Assembly: GCA_025666215.1 (NCBI GenBank) | Contig: CP102593.1 | Location: 2,617,001 to 2,681,000 of the forward strand | Source: Xanthomonas campestris pv. phormiicola | Lineage (GTDB): Bacteria; Pseudomonadota; Gammaproteobacteria; Xanthomonadales; Xanthomonadaceae | Length of the DNA stretch: 64,000 bases | Direction: 5' to 3' | Shown here: in pieces, positions 43,901 to 51,700 of the stretch | How positions within the stretch are numbered: position 1 is the first letter of the stretch | Layout: each line of letters opens with the position of its first letter | Made by a program: the position numbers and the translations under genes | The notes under the pieces: model-generated | Databases searched by the model: none | Told to the model about the DNA's origin: nothing | The model's input: the letters and a program-made list of their open reading frames with translations, nothing else

Positions 43901-45673
43901 GACGATGCGCTGCCCACGCTGGGCCGGCCATTGGCCAACGTGCGACTGTCGCTGCTCGATCGGCGGCTACGGCCTGTACCGGTCGGTGTGGTCGGCGAAC
44001 TGATGGTCGGCGGCGTCCAGGTGGCGCGCGGTTATCTGCACCGACCGGGCCTGAGTGCGGAGCGCTTCGTCCCCGATCCGTTCGCCGACCGGCCCGGCCA
44101 GCGCATGTATCGCACCGGCGACCTGGCGCGCTGGCGCGCCGATGGCGTGCTCGAATTCCTCGGTCGCAACGACGATCAAATCAAGCTGCGCGGCTTCCGC
44201 ATCGAACTGGGAGACATCCAGGCGGCGCTGCGTCGCTGCGAGGGCGTGCGCGAGGCCGTGGTCGTCGCCCGCGACGATGGCCATGGCGATGTCCGCCTGG
44301 TCGCCTATTGGGTCGGCGATGCGAGCGCCAGCGCCGGCGACAGCCTGCGCGTGCAGCTGTCCGCGCAGTTGCCCGGTTACATGGTCCCGACCACCTACCT
44401 GCAACTGGACGCGCTGCCGCTCAACGCCAACGGCAAGCTCGATCGGCAGGCCCTGCCGTTGCCGCAAGCGGCGGTGCCTGTGGCGGACGACTACGTACCG
44501 CCGGCCAATGCCATCGAACGCAGCCTGGCCAAGCTCTGGGCCAGCGTGCTGGGGCCGCGGCGTATCGGCCGCGGCGATCACTTCTTCGAATTGGGCGGAC
44601 ATTCGTTGTCGGTGGTGCGGCTGATCGCCGCCGCCAGGCGCAGCAGCTTCGAGCTGACCGTGCAGATGGTGTACGACTCCCCGACCTTGAGCGCGCAGGC
44701 CGCGCGCCTGACAGGAGGCGCGCAGACGCTGGGACAGCAGGCGCTGGCTGCCCGTCGTCGTGGTAGCCGCTCCCCCTTGTTCGTGCTGCCGACCGGCGTC
44801 GGCGACATCACCTACGCGTTCGAGCTGGCCGCATACCTCGATACGGACATCCCGGTCTATGCCCTGCCCTGGCCCGATCCGTTACCGGCCATGCTGGAGG
44901 CGCTGGCGACGCGGATGGCCGAGCTGATCCAGGCGGTGCAGCCGCACGGCCCCTATCATCTGCTCGGCTATTCCTCCGGCGGCCTGCTCGCCTATGCCAT
45001 CGCCCAGCACTTCGGCATGCACGAGCAGCCCGTCGCCTTCCTGGGCCTGCTCGATTGCGACGTGCCGGCAGTGCCGGCGGAAACAGAGGCGCTCGACGAT
45101 GCGATCGGCCGGGCCTTGCTGCGCCAACTTGAAGGATTGCAACGCCATCGCCCTTACCAGGACCGCGGCGACATACAGGCGGCGCTGAGCGCCCTGCTGG
45201 ACCGCATCCGCGACAGCGCCTACCCGGACATGCTCATCGCCTGCGAAAGCGATCCGATCCTGGCGCAGCTGGCGGCCGACGAACAGACAACGGTCGCGGC
45301 CCTGCTGCGCAGCTGCGTCACCAGTACCTGTTTCAACCGCTTGTGGCCGACGTTCGTCGTGCGGCCACTGCAGTCGGCATGCCGACTGCATCTGTTCCAG
45401 GCCACCGAGCCCGAACCGGCCACCGACGCCTATGGCTGGCAGCATCTGCTGCCGGAGGCGCAGATCGAACGGATCCCGGTCGGCGGCGAACACACCACGC
45501 TGATCGAAGCCGAGCATATCGCCACGCTCGCGCGCCGCATCGAGCGGGCGCTCGACGGCACTGCCTGCACCTCCAGCTCGATCGAGCCGCAGGTCGCGGT
45601 CGCCGATGGCGACGCTGCGGACAGCGTGGATGCGGCGGACGTTGCCTGCGTCACGGGCCCGGCGACGCCATGA
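31997..45673 (+). CDS. NRPS1: four modules plus thioesterase (C-A-T)x4-TE
   Basis: A 4558-residue peptide synthetase. Order: C1 (~10-450, HHIACDGWS), A1 (~472-960), T1 (Ser ~1015), C2 (~1072-1500, HHIVADAWS), A2 (~1532-2010), T2 (~2069), C3 (~2128-2560, HHIVSDGWS), A3 (~2590-3070), T3 (~3121), atypical C4 (~3206-3630, HHLVMDHTT), A4 (~3660-4150), T4 (~4200), TE (~4261-4530, GYSSGG). Codes aligned by hand to GrsA: A1 DFWNIGMVHK (Thr), A2 DIDNVGASGK (no match I know), A3 DAFHLGCVFK (similar to Hpg-type DIFHLGLLCK, so a candidate for Dpg), A4 DAKDLGVVDK (Glu). There is no separate E domain. The terminal TE implies this protein finishes the peptide, although its gene comes first. The A1 region is shared, apparently identically, with the last module of NRPS3. 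Confidence 0.95.
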   Translation: MDKSAKTLPASFVQKRMWLLARLDPQASITYHIANGVRLIGELDCQALQAALDRIVVRHEVLRTSMVEVNGQIRQRIQPPTGFPLVHDNAGACGADAAAIARIAHREARRPFDLELGAPVRGRLLRLTAQEHVLLLTFHHIACDGWSIGVLLRELEALYTAFLRRQPDPLPPLPIQYADYAIWQSEQLQGDTLDAQVRFWTGRLASAPSLLPLPTDRARPAMQDYRGAVVERLLPPELRQQLNGLVRRHGCSLFVTLLAGWALLLARISATDDVTIGTPVAGRTHPDLEALIGCFINTLALRLTVSGTPTVAQWLAQVRTVVLNAQDHQDLPFERVVEALQPSRSLSHTPVFQTMFSLDGFSGNQSLHLPGLRLEPLPDASDMCAFDLMLTMQESATGLRACIKYPIALFDHSSIERHLDQFVALLRGMVADDSARVDRLPLLGLPERQQWLQRLARARGVFADDACLPGLFERQVAQAPQAIAVVHDDVALSYAALDARANQLAHHLIAQGIGPEDRVALYLQRSIDLVVALLAVLKAGAAYLPLDPAYPAQRLAFMLDDAQPRLLLAHQALVATLPGESGIATVLLDDASLWAQQPTQAPQRADLLPQHPAYVIYTSGSTGTPKGVVVAHAQVVRLLHATHAWVAPGAADVWTLFHSCAFDFSVWELWGALAHGGRLVVVAQHIARDPAAFHALLCQQRVSVLNQTPSAFQALLDAQRDSLLPHSLRLVIFGGEALQPADLAPWFARHGQRTALLNMYGITETTVHVTAHALTPQDAQRGGHSPIGRPLADLRAYVLAGDGQCLPIGVAGELHVAGAGLARGYLGRPGLTAERFVPDPFAEHPGERMYKTGDLARWRADGSLEYLGRNDAQVKLRGFRIELGEIQAALRGCAGVRQAAVLVREDTPGDRRLVAYLVGDADGALDPDALRTQLGARLPDYMLPAAYVQLAALPLTANGKLDRRALPAPDADALAAQAYVAPQGELELLLATLWSELLGVDRVGRHDDFFALGGHSLLAVQLASRVRQRLGLVVSLTEIFAHARLADLADALSRATVDIQPAVVPSPRRGPLPLSFAQQRLWFIDMHGQIGTAYSLAYALRLRGRLDMSALSRALDRIVERHEALRTRFVTMDGQPQQVIEPAECGFALIHHDLSGHSDPLQAAYAQAEAEAQVPFDLAKGPLLRGRLLRLGQRDQVLLLTVHHIVADAWSGGVLVNELTALYGAFAQGLADPLPPLPIQYADFALWQRRWIAGERLQRQLGYWVEHLHGAPALLDLPTDYPRPARPDHRGEVLSFHLDATQSAALKALARRHGATLFMVVLAAWAALLARLSGQREVVIGTPIANRHQAELESLIGLFVDSLALRIDLSQDPSVAGLLAQTRATALAAQACQDIPFEHVVEALNPVRSNAHNPVFQVMFAWQNAPEGLLTLPGLTLESLERSGRAAQFDLELSMQEDADCIVGSLGFATALFARSSIQRHIRQLLTLLGRMAAADTVPVSALSLIGPQDLALLQDFNATDTPIAAVPGVHTLFERHAEQAASTIAVVDAGCSLSYAELEAQANRLARYLIELGVGPDRRVALCLGRSTELIVAMLAILKAGGAYVPLDPAYPQQRLSFMLADSAPCALLTDAQGAAQLGAQAGMPMLLLDQPQPGWAQLPHTAPTVPALRAQHLAYVIYTSGSTGTPKGVAVDHCGLRNYCVAAATRYGLRGGDRVLQCSSPSFDIAVDEIFATLASGATLVLLPGQRLPAIAEFARVIEQQRISVLNLPTAYWHAWMAEQADSAAPLPATLRLVVCGGEAPNPAHVERWHTLADGRVQLLNAYGPSETVSGVSFGAVVPGQALHIGGPIANVRLHVLDRRQQPLPIGVNGELHIAGAQLARGYLGRPDLTAERFVPDPFAPVAGARMYRSGDRVRWREDGTLLFVGRDDQQVKLRGFRIEPGEIEAALRTAPGVHDAAVLVRDDRTGGRSLVAYVATPSLAVDAVRAHLATRLPDYMVPASYVRVDTLPLTANGKLDRQALPAPDAERSDPAGAAPQGRHEQTLAQLWCELLGIDRVNRDDDFFDLGGHSLLAVQLIARVRDSLGVELQIGDVFTHTRLQALALCLDRSDPSEAHTIVAVDRSAALPLSFAQQRLWFLDRFDPHSQLAYLMPGGVRLSGPLDSLALRRALDRIVYRHEALRTRFGVENDAPVQLIGMPHSGFPLHCIDLADLPDPEAAARDHTAQEAGTGFDLQHGPLLRGRLLRLAEQEHLLLVTMHHIVSDGWSMGVFVRELGALYGAFLQGRDDPLPPLRVQYADYSSWQRRRISGETLQRQRDFWRTHLQGAPTLLELPTDRPRPARQDYAGDIVQFALDPTHSAALKQLGQRHGTTVYMTLLAAWALLLSRLSGQSDVVIGTPVANRTHAELEPLIGFFVNTQALRVDLSRNPTVATVLAQVRQTALAAQTHQDLPFEHLIETLNPDRTLGAHPLFQVMLSWENVPQSELSLPGLRLQAVDLHLPTIKFDLSMSLQEHDGCIVGTLGYASALFDRATIQRHVARFLQILQAISTGDARRVACLPLLPPEERSRLLEMGDVPPTRQVPEASLHALFAQQAALTPDAPAIVSEAGTLSYADLLSQSHYVAHQLMAAGVRPGDRVAVVLPRSAPLIVAELAVLHCGAAYVPLDPAHPVERLSELLAHCAARAVLSHSSMPLPGLRRPRLDLDRLAPPAQCQAPPIAVPAHSPAYVIYTSGSTGTPKGVVVAHAAVVAFAMGGGHVRIQPDDRVAFLANPAFDAATFEVWSALLHGAAVVIVEQAVLLDPPALAEHLARNQVSILHLTAGLVPGYWRALAGWLPRLRCLLTGGDRVDARAIAELLAHAPPQRVLHCYGPTETTVFGVIHPVAAVERGSERLPLGRPLPGTCAYVLDAQGQPAPIGTSGELHLAGAQLAQGYLHLPALTAERFIPDPFAAVPGQRMYRTGDLARWRNDGTLDFLGRNDDQVKIRGFRVEPADVEAAVRDCPGVREAIVLTDAPRPGERRLVAYVVASAVTPESLRAMLSARLPAYMVPAAYVCLDALPLTANGKLDRRRLPAPGSGDLASDAYAPAQGLLEQTLANLWCELLGIARVGRHDNFFALGGHSLLAVTLIERLRRHGWQVDVRNLFGAPTLCGLAATLQTAASVVVPPNRIGADCSRITPELLPLAELTQAEIDLVVASVDGGAANVQDIYPLAPLQEGLLFHHLADAARDPYLQHTLLCVDTRARLDGLLAALQAVIARHDILRTAIVWERLSAPLQVVWRHAPLPVQQHDWTGSVERLRQHLAAQPPMPLQQAPLLRAHIVHDAGRDRWLLGLQHHHLVMDHTTLELAMAEIQACLAGRQDSLPTALPFRDFIAHAQLGVRQSEHQAFFTEMLADIDAPTAPFGLPARAEASIDSEHAHLQLSQTLAHGLRAQAARLGVSVASLFHLAYALIVARSSGHDTVVFGTVLFGRMWAGDGADRVLGMFLNTLPLRLDCDGTGVAEAIHEVQHRLARLLRHEHAPLALAQRCSGVQPPAPLFTAVLNYRHAGDGRAADSGADHAWEGIESLSVQERTHYALLLSVNDHGDAGGFSLDVQAMPRVGAQRAGRMMLQALAALDSALRLAPATPLHALDVVPQWDIAAPRAPDPAPLTAPPAYCVHQLFEQQVARSPQADAVLSGDRALSYAQLNAQANRLAHHLIALGAGPDTRVALCLERGPEMMVGVLAILKAGAAYVPLDPGYPAQRLAFMLEDSAPHCVLSHTALRALLPRGKVPLLWVDDSSAWAQQPDHNPDPAAQALGPHHLAYVIYTSGSSGRPKGVMVQHNAVVNLWQALHRVVHADAASAPLRVSLNASLSFDASVKMWVQLLSGASLAIVPQAVRLDGEALLAWMRRSRLDVLDCTPAQLQLLLDSGLLDAPAGAPEKILIGGEAIPPAMWQRLSECAHIAFFNVYGPTECTVDVTVAAIQSDDALPTLGRPLANVRLSLLDRRLRPVPVGVVGELMVGGVQVARGYLHRPGLSAERFVPDPFADRPGQRMYRTGDLARWRADGVLEFLGRNDDQIKLRGFRIELGDIQAALRRCEGVREAVVVARDDGHGDVRLVAYWVGDASASAGDSLRVQLSAQLPGYMVPTTYLQLDALPLNANGKLDRQALPLPQAAVPVADDYVPPANAIERSLAKLWASVLGPRRIGRGDHFFELGGHSLSVVRLIAAARRSSFELTVQMVYDSPTLSAQAARLTGGAQTLGQQALAARRRGSRSPLFVLPTGVGDITYAFELAAYLDTDIPVYALPWPDPLPAMLEALATRMAELIQAVQPHGPYHLLGYSSGGLLAYAIAQHFGMHEQPVAFLGLLDCDVPAVPAETEALDDAIGRALLRQLEGLQRHRPYQDRGDIQAALSALLDRIRDSAYPDMLIACESDPILAQLAADEQTTVAALLRSCVTSTCFNRLWPTFVVRPLQSACRLHLFQATEPEPATDAYGWQHLLPEAQIERIPVGGEHTTLIEAEHIATLARRIERALDGTACTSSSIEPQVAVADGDAADSVDAADVACVTGPATP
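33421..34078 (+). repeat. dispersed repeat: Thr A-domain block in NRPS1
   Basis: At least 658 bases that look identical to 63343-64000, at a constant offset of 29922. It covers the N-terminal half of A1, including FDFSVWE. The similarity probably continues past the window edge. Confidence 0.9.
44862..44869 (-). promoter_or_regulatory. KOPS-like octamer (CCCTGCCC on plus strand)
   Basis: Reads GGGCAGGG on the minus strand, directed toward the dif-like site. Confidence 0.3.
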
Positions 45674-45780
45674 CCGTACTCGCCCAACCAAGCCGGCGGA
45701 CGCAGGCCCGGCCGCCGGCCGCCAACTGGCGCGGCAGCGCGCCGGCGCATTACACACCTACCGTACTGGGAATCGCATGA
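45670..45780 (+). CDS. 36-codon bridging mini-ORF between NRPS1 and NRPS2
   Basis: ATG at 45670 overlaps the NRPS1 stop (ATGA), and its TGA at 45778-45780 overlaps the NRPS2 start (again ATGA). It encodes MTVLAQPSRRTQARPPAANW and a short tail, Arg/Pro/Ala-rich with no motif. Being overlapped at both ends, it could pass ribosomes from NRPS1 to NRPS2 without a Shine-Dalgarno site. It may be just a translated spacer; no function is claimed for the peptide. Confidence 0.4.
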   Translation: MTVLAQPSRRTQARPPAANWRGSAPAHYTPTVLGIA

Positions 45781-48700
45781 GCGCCGTCGACCTGGCTCCT
45801 CCTGTCCTCGTTGCGGTGCATCCGCTCGGTTCGGCCCAGCAAGCCATCTGGCTCGGGCAATTGCTCGCACCGGACCGGCCCAGCTACAGCATCGGCTGCG
45901 TGATGCACTTCGAGGGAAGGCTGCACCGCGATGTCTGGGAACAGGCCGTTGCAGCGGTGATCGCACGCCACGATGCGTTGCGCATGGTGCTGGTCGAAGG
46001 ATCGCCCGTGCCGAGCCAACGCGTGCTGGAGGCGCTGTCGTTTTCCCTGCCTTGGCACGATTACTCGGACCGCAGCGACGGCGAGCAACGCGCCTGGGAC
46101 CATATTCGGCAGGCCACGGCACGACCGTTCGCGCTGTACGGCCAACCGCTGTGGGACATCCAGTGGCTGCAGGTCTCGCCTACCCGTGGCTATTGCCTGT
46201 ACCGCTGCCATCACATCATCGCCGACGGCGTTTCCATGGGAATGCTGTCGCGACAGGTCGTCGACGACTACAACCAGCGCCTGCGCGGTCAACCCGAACA
46301 GGCGCCGGCCCCGTCCTACCTGCAAGCGGTCGACGCCGACCAGGCCTATCTCGGCTCAAGCCGGTATCAGCGCGATCTGGACTACTGGCGCGCCCGCCTG
46401 CAAGCGCGACCGGAGCCGCTGTATCCCAGCGCGACCGCTGCGCTCGGCCATCAGCCGAGCGTGCAGGTGAGCTGCGTGCTGGACACCCCGGTCTTCCTGG
46501 CCCTGAGCACATGGGCCGAGCACTTGGGAGGCTCGTTCACGAGCCTGATCATCGTCTGCCTGGCCAACTGCCTGGCCCGCCTGGGCAACCATCAGGCGCC
46601 GATCGCGATCGGCCTGGCCATCCACAATCGCCACAACCCTGTCGAACGCGACATGTTCGGCATGCTCTCCACGCAGCTGCCGCTCTACATCGCAGCGTCG
46701 CCACACGCGGACATCGCCACCGCCATGCGCGCCATCGCCGCGGAGGTGCGTCCGGCGATGCGCCACGCCCGCTGCCCGCTGCAACATGCCCTGCGCCAAT
46801 TGGGCGAGGCCGGCCAGCAAGCGCCGCGGCCGTTCGACATCAGTGTGTCGGTCGAGGACTTCAGCGCCTTCGGCGATGCGCCCATCGCGGACGGCGCCTG
46901 GCACATGCTGCCGCTGCACGCCGGCTACGAGGACACCGCGCTGGGCGTGTTCGTCCGGCGCTACAGCAAACAGCATCCGATCGTGCTGGAGTTCAACGTC
47001 AACCCGGACCGGCTGCCCGTATCGCTGGCCGAACAGGCCCTGGCCGCGTTGCGGCAGATGCTGCCCGCCCTGCTCGGGGATCCGCACACGCACTTATGGC
47101 GCCTTCCGCTGCTGACGTCCTCACAGCGCCAGCAGGTGCTCCATGCGTTCAACGACCGTCCCGGACTCCCTCCCGGCGACCGCCAGGTCCACAGCGCGTT
47201 CGAACGCCAGGCCGCCGCTACCCCGGACGCCATCGCGCTGATGGACGAAAACGCCAGCGTCAGCTATGCCGCCCTGGATGCCCAGGCCAACCGGCTGGCG
47301 CATCACCTGTGCGCGCTGGGCGTGGCTGCCGACGACCGCGTGGCCGTCTGCCTGCCGCGCGGCATCCCCATGGTCGTGGCGGTGCTGGCCACGCTCAAGG
47401 CCGGCGCCGCCTATGTCCCCCTGGACCCGGCCTATCCGCCAGAGCGCCAGGCCTACATGCTGCAGGACTGTCGGGCGTCGGTTCTGCTGACCACACCGGC
47501 CTGCGTCGACGCGCTGGCCTTGCCCGCCGACCTGGCCGTGGTGTTCGCCGACGCCCCGCAGCCGCCGTGGCAGGCCTTGCCGGCCACCCCACCGGCGCGC
47601 ACCAGCTCGCCGCTGCAGGCCGCCTACGTCATCTACACCTCCGGCTCCAGCGGACGGCCCAAGGGCGTGGTGATGCCCCACGGCCCGCTGCTCAATCTGC
47701 TCCACTGGGAAGCCCAGCACTGCGCCGCCGCAGGAGTGCAGGCGCTGCGCACCCTGCAGTTCTCCGCGCTCGGCTTCGATGCCAGCTTCCAGGAAATGTT
47801 CAGCACCCTGGGCAGCGGAGGCTGCCTGGCGCTGATCGCCGATGCGCAGCGCCGCGACGCGCGCGCCCTGTACCGCCGCGTCTGCGCCCAGCGCATCGAA
47901 CGCCTGTACATGCCCTACATCGCCCTGCAGTCGCTGGCCGAGACGGTACTGGCCGATCCGGCCCTGGACGCGCTGGACTGCCCCCTCAGACAGGTGCTCA
48001 CCGCGGGCGAACAGCTGCGCATCACCCCGGCCATCCGCGCCTTCTTCGCCGCGCGTGCGGCCTGCCGGCTGCATAACTACTACGGCCCCACCGAGACCCA
48101 CGTCGCCTCCGCCCACCTGCTGCCGGCCGATACCGAGCGCTGGCCGCTGCTGCCGCCGATCGGCATCGCCCTCCCGCGCACGCCGTTGTATGTCCTGGAT
48201 GCGCAGCGCCAGCCGTTGCCGATCGGCGCCATCGGCGAGTTGTTCATCGCCGGCGTGCAGGTCGCACGCGGCTACCTGCACCGTCCGGCGCTGACCGCCG
48301 AGCGCTTCCTCGCCGACCCGTTCGCCACGCATCCTGGCCAGCGCATGTATCGCACTGGCGACCTGGCGCGTTGGCGTGCCGACGGCAGCGTGGAATTCCT
48401 CGGCCGCAACGACGATCAGGTCAAGCTGCGCGGCTTCCGCATCGAGCCCGGCGAGATCGAAGCGGCATTGCGGTCCTGCCCGGGCGTGCGCGACGCGGCG
48501 GTGCTGCTGCGCGAGGATCGCCCCGGCGACAAGCGTCTGGTCGCCTATCTGGTCGGCGATGGACTGCGCGTGGAGCAGGTGCGCGATCGGCTCGCCGCCG
48601 GCTTGCCCGACTACATGGTTCCAACCGCGTATGTCCTGCTGCAGGCCATCCCGACCACCACTCACGGCAAGCTGGATCGCCGGGCGCTGCCGGCACCGGA

Positions 48701-51700
48701 TGCAAGTGCCCTGGCCGTGCCGGCCTATGTCGCCCCCGAGGGCGAAGGCGAGCGCCTGCTCGCCACGCTGTGGAGCGAGCTGCTGGGCATCGAACGCGTC
48801 GGCCGCCACGACAGCTTCTTCGCCCTGGGCGGACATTCGCTGCTCGGCGTGCAACTGATCTCGCGCATCCGCAGCGCGCTGGGGCTGGAACTGCCCTTGG
48901 CCACGCTGTTCGCGCATCCGCGCCTGGCCGAGCTGGCCCAGGCGCTGGCACAGGCCGCCAGCAGCACCCTGCCGGCCATCGTGCCGGCCAACCGCCGCAA
49001 GCCGCTGCCGCTGTCCTTCGCCCAGCAACGGCTGTGGTTCCTCGCCCAGTTCGATGCGCGGGCCGCACAGGCTTACCTGATGCCCGGCGGCATCGATCTG
49101 CACGGCGAACTGCATCTGCCCGCATTACGGCAGGCGCTGGATCGCATCGTGGCGCGCCACGAAGCGCTGCGCACCCGCTTTGTCGCCGGCCACGACGGCG
49201 CGACGCAGGTCATCGCACCGCCCGAGGTCGGCTTTGCGCTGGACTGCATCGATCTGCGCCTGGAAGCGGATCCTTGCGCCGCCGCCCAACATCATGCCGA
49301 ACGCGAGGCCAGCACCGCCTTCGATCTGGAACATGGCCCGCTGATCCGCGGCCGCCTGCTGCGCCTGGCCGAACATGCACACCGTCTGCTGGTCACCCTG
49401 CACCATCTGGTCGCCGACGGGTGGTCCATCGCCCTGCTGCTGCGGGAGCTGGGCGCGCTCTACACCGCCTTCGTGCAAGGCCAAGCCGATCCGCTGCCGC
49501 CGCTGCCGCTCCAGTACGCCGACTACGCCGTGTGGCAGCGCCGCTGGCTCGACGGGCCGCTGCTGCAACGCCAGCTCGCCTTCTGGCGCGAGCATCTGCA
49601 CGACGCACCGGCGCTGCTGGAGCTGCCCACCGACCGGCCGCGCCCGGCCGAGCAGGACTACGCCGGCGACGCGCTGCCGGTGCGCTTGGACGCCGCCCTG
49701 ACCCAGGCCGTGATCGCCCTGAGCCAGCGTCACGGCACCACGCTGTTCATGACCTTGCTCGCCGCCTGGGGCGTGCTGCTGGCGCGCCTGTCCGGGCAGG
49801 ACCAGATCGTCATCGGCACCCCGATCGCCCAGCGTACCCGCGCCGAAACCGCGTCGTTGATCGGCCTGTTCGTCAACACCCAGGCCCTGCACATCGACCT
49901 GCGCGGCAAGCCGACGGTCGCCGAGCTGCTGGCCCAGGTCCGTGCCACCGCGCTGGCCGCACAGGACCATCAGGACCTGCCCTTCGAGCAGCTCATCGAA
50001 GCGCTCAACCCCGTGCGCAGCCTGGCCCATCCTCCCGTGTTCCAGGTCATGTTCAGCTGGCAGAACACGCCCCAGGGCACCCTTGCCCTGCCGGGTCTGC
50101 ACAGCCAGGTCCTGCTTGGACCGGCCCACGACGCCAAGTACGACCTGGACCTGGACCTGCGCCTGGACGGGCCGTGCATCGTCGGCAGCCTGCGCTTTGC
50201 CACGGCGCTGTTCGACCCGGCCACGCTCCGGCGGCAGCTCGACAGCCTGCTCGTGCTGCTCGAGGACATGGCCGGCGACGACCAGGCCCGTGTGGCCAGG
50301 CTGGCGCTGCTGCCACCGTCCCAGCGCCAGCAGTTGCAGACGTTCATTCCCGGCGACATCGCCGCGACCGACCACCGCGGCCTGCAGCAGTGGTTCGCGC
50401 AGCAGGCCGCGGCGACACCGGACGCCATCGCCCTGGTCTGCGGCCAGACCGCGCTCAGCTACCACCAGCTCGAGCGGCAGGCCAACCGGTTGGCGCACCG
50501 ATGGCTCGCGCTCGGCGCACGGCCGGACAGCTGCGTGGCGCTGTGCCTGCAACGCGGCATCGCGCAACTGGTCGCCGTGCTGGCCGTGCTCAAGGCCGGC
50601 GCGGCGTATCTGCCGCTGGAACCCCGCCAACCGCTCGAGCGCCTGGCCATGGTGCTGGCCGACGCTCGCCCGACGCTGCTGATCGTCGACGACCCCGACG
50701 GCGCTGGCTGGGCAGGCGATCCGGCGACACCGGTGCTGGCCATCGCCGCAGAGCAGGCGGCCGCTGCGGCCTATCCGGACCACCCCCCGCTGCTGCCGCC
50801 GCTGCATCCGCAACAGCTGGCCTATGCGATCTACACCTCCGGCTCCAGCGGCCGGCCCAAGGGGGTGATGGTCTCCCACCAGGGCCTGGTCGCGCGCCTG
50901 CACGCCTTGATCGACGCCTATGGGCTGGGGCCGCAGGACCGCCTGTTGCAATTTGCCACGCTGGCCTTCGACGCCTCGGTCGAGGAAATCTTCGGCGCCC
51001 TGTGCAGCGGCGCCACCCTGGTGCTGCGCGAGGACACGTGGCTCGACACCGAGCGGTTCTGGCCGAAGTGCGCGCAGGCCGGCATCACCGTCGTCGATCT
51101 GCCCACCCGCTTCTGGGCGCAGTTGTGCGCGCAGTCGCTGCAGATCCCGGACTGCGTGCGTCAGGTCATCATCGGCGGCGAAGCGCTGACCCCGGCCATG
51201 CGCCAGACCTGGGTCCAGGGCACGCGCACCGCGCTGCTGGATACCTACGGCCCGACCGAAGCCATCGTGGTGGCAACCACCCAATCCGTGGCCGCCGATA
51301 CGCCGGCCGGCATCGGCCGTCCGCTCGCCTGCACCCGGGCGCATGTGCTGGATCGCGATGTTCAGCCGCTGCCGATCGGCGCGCGCGGCGAACTGCATCT
51401 GGCCGGCGCGGCGCTGGCACGCGGCTATCTGGGCCGTCCCGACCTGACCGCCGAACGCTTCGTCCCCGACCCGTTCGCCGAGCAACCCGGCCAGCGCATG
51501 TACAAGACCGGCGATCTGGCCTGCTGGCGTGCCGACGGTACCTTGGACTTCCTCGGCCGCAACGACCGCCAACTCAAACTGCGCGGCTTCCGCATCGAGC
51601 TGGGCGAGATCGAATCCGCGCTGCGTGGCTGCGACGGCATCGACGATGCGCTGGTGCTGGCACGCGAGGACGAACTGGGCGAACCGCGTCTGCTGGCCTA

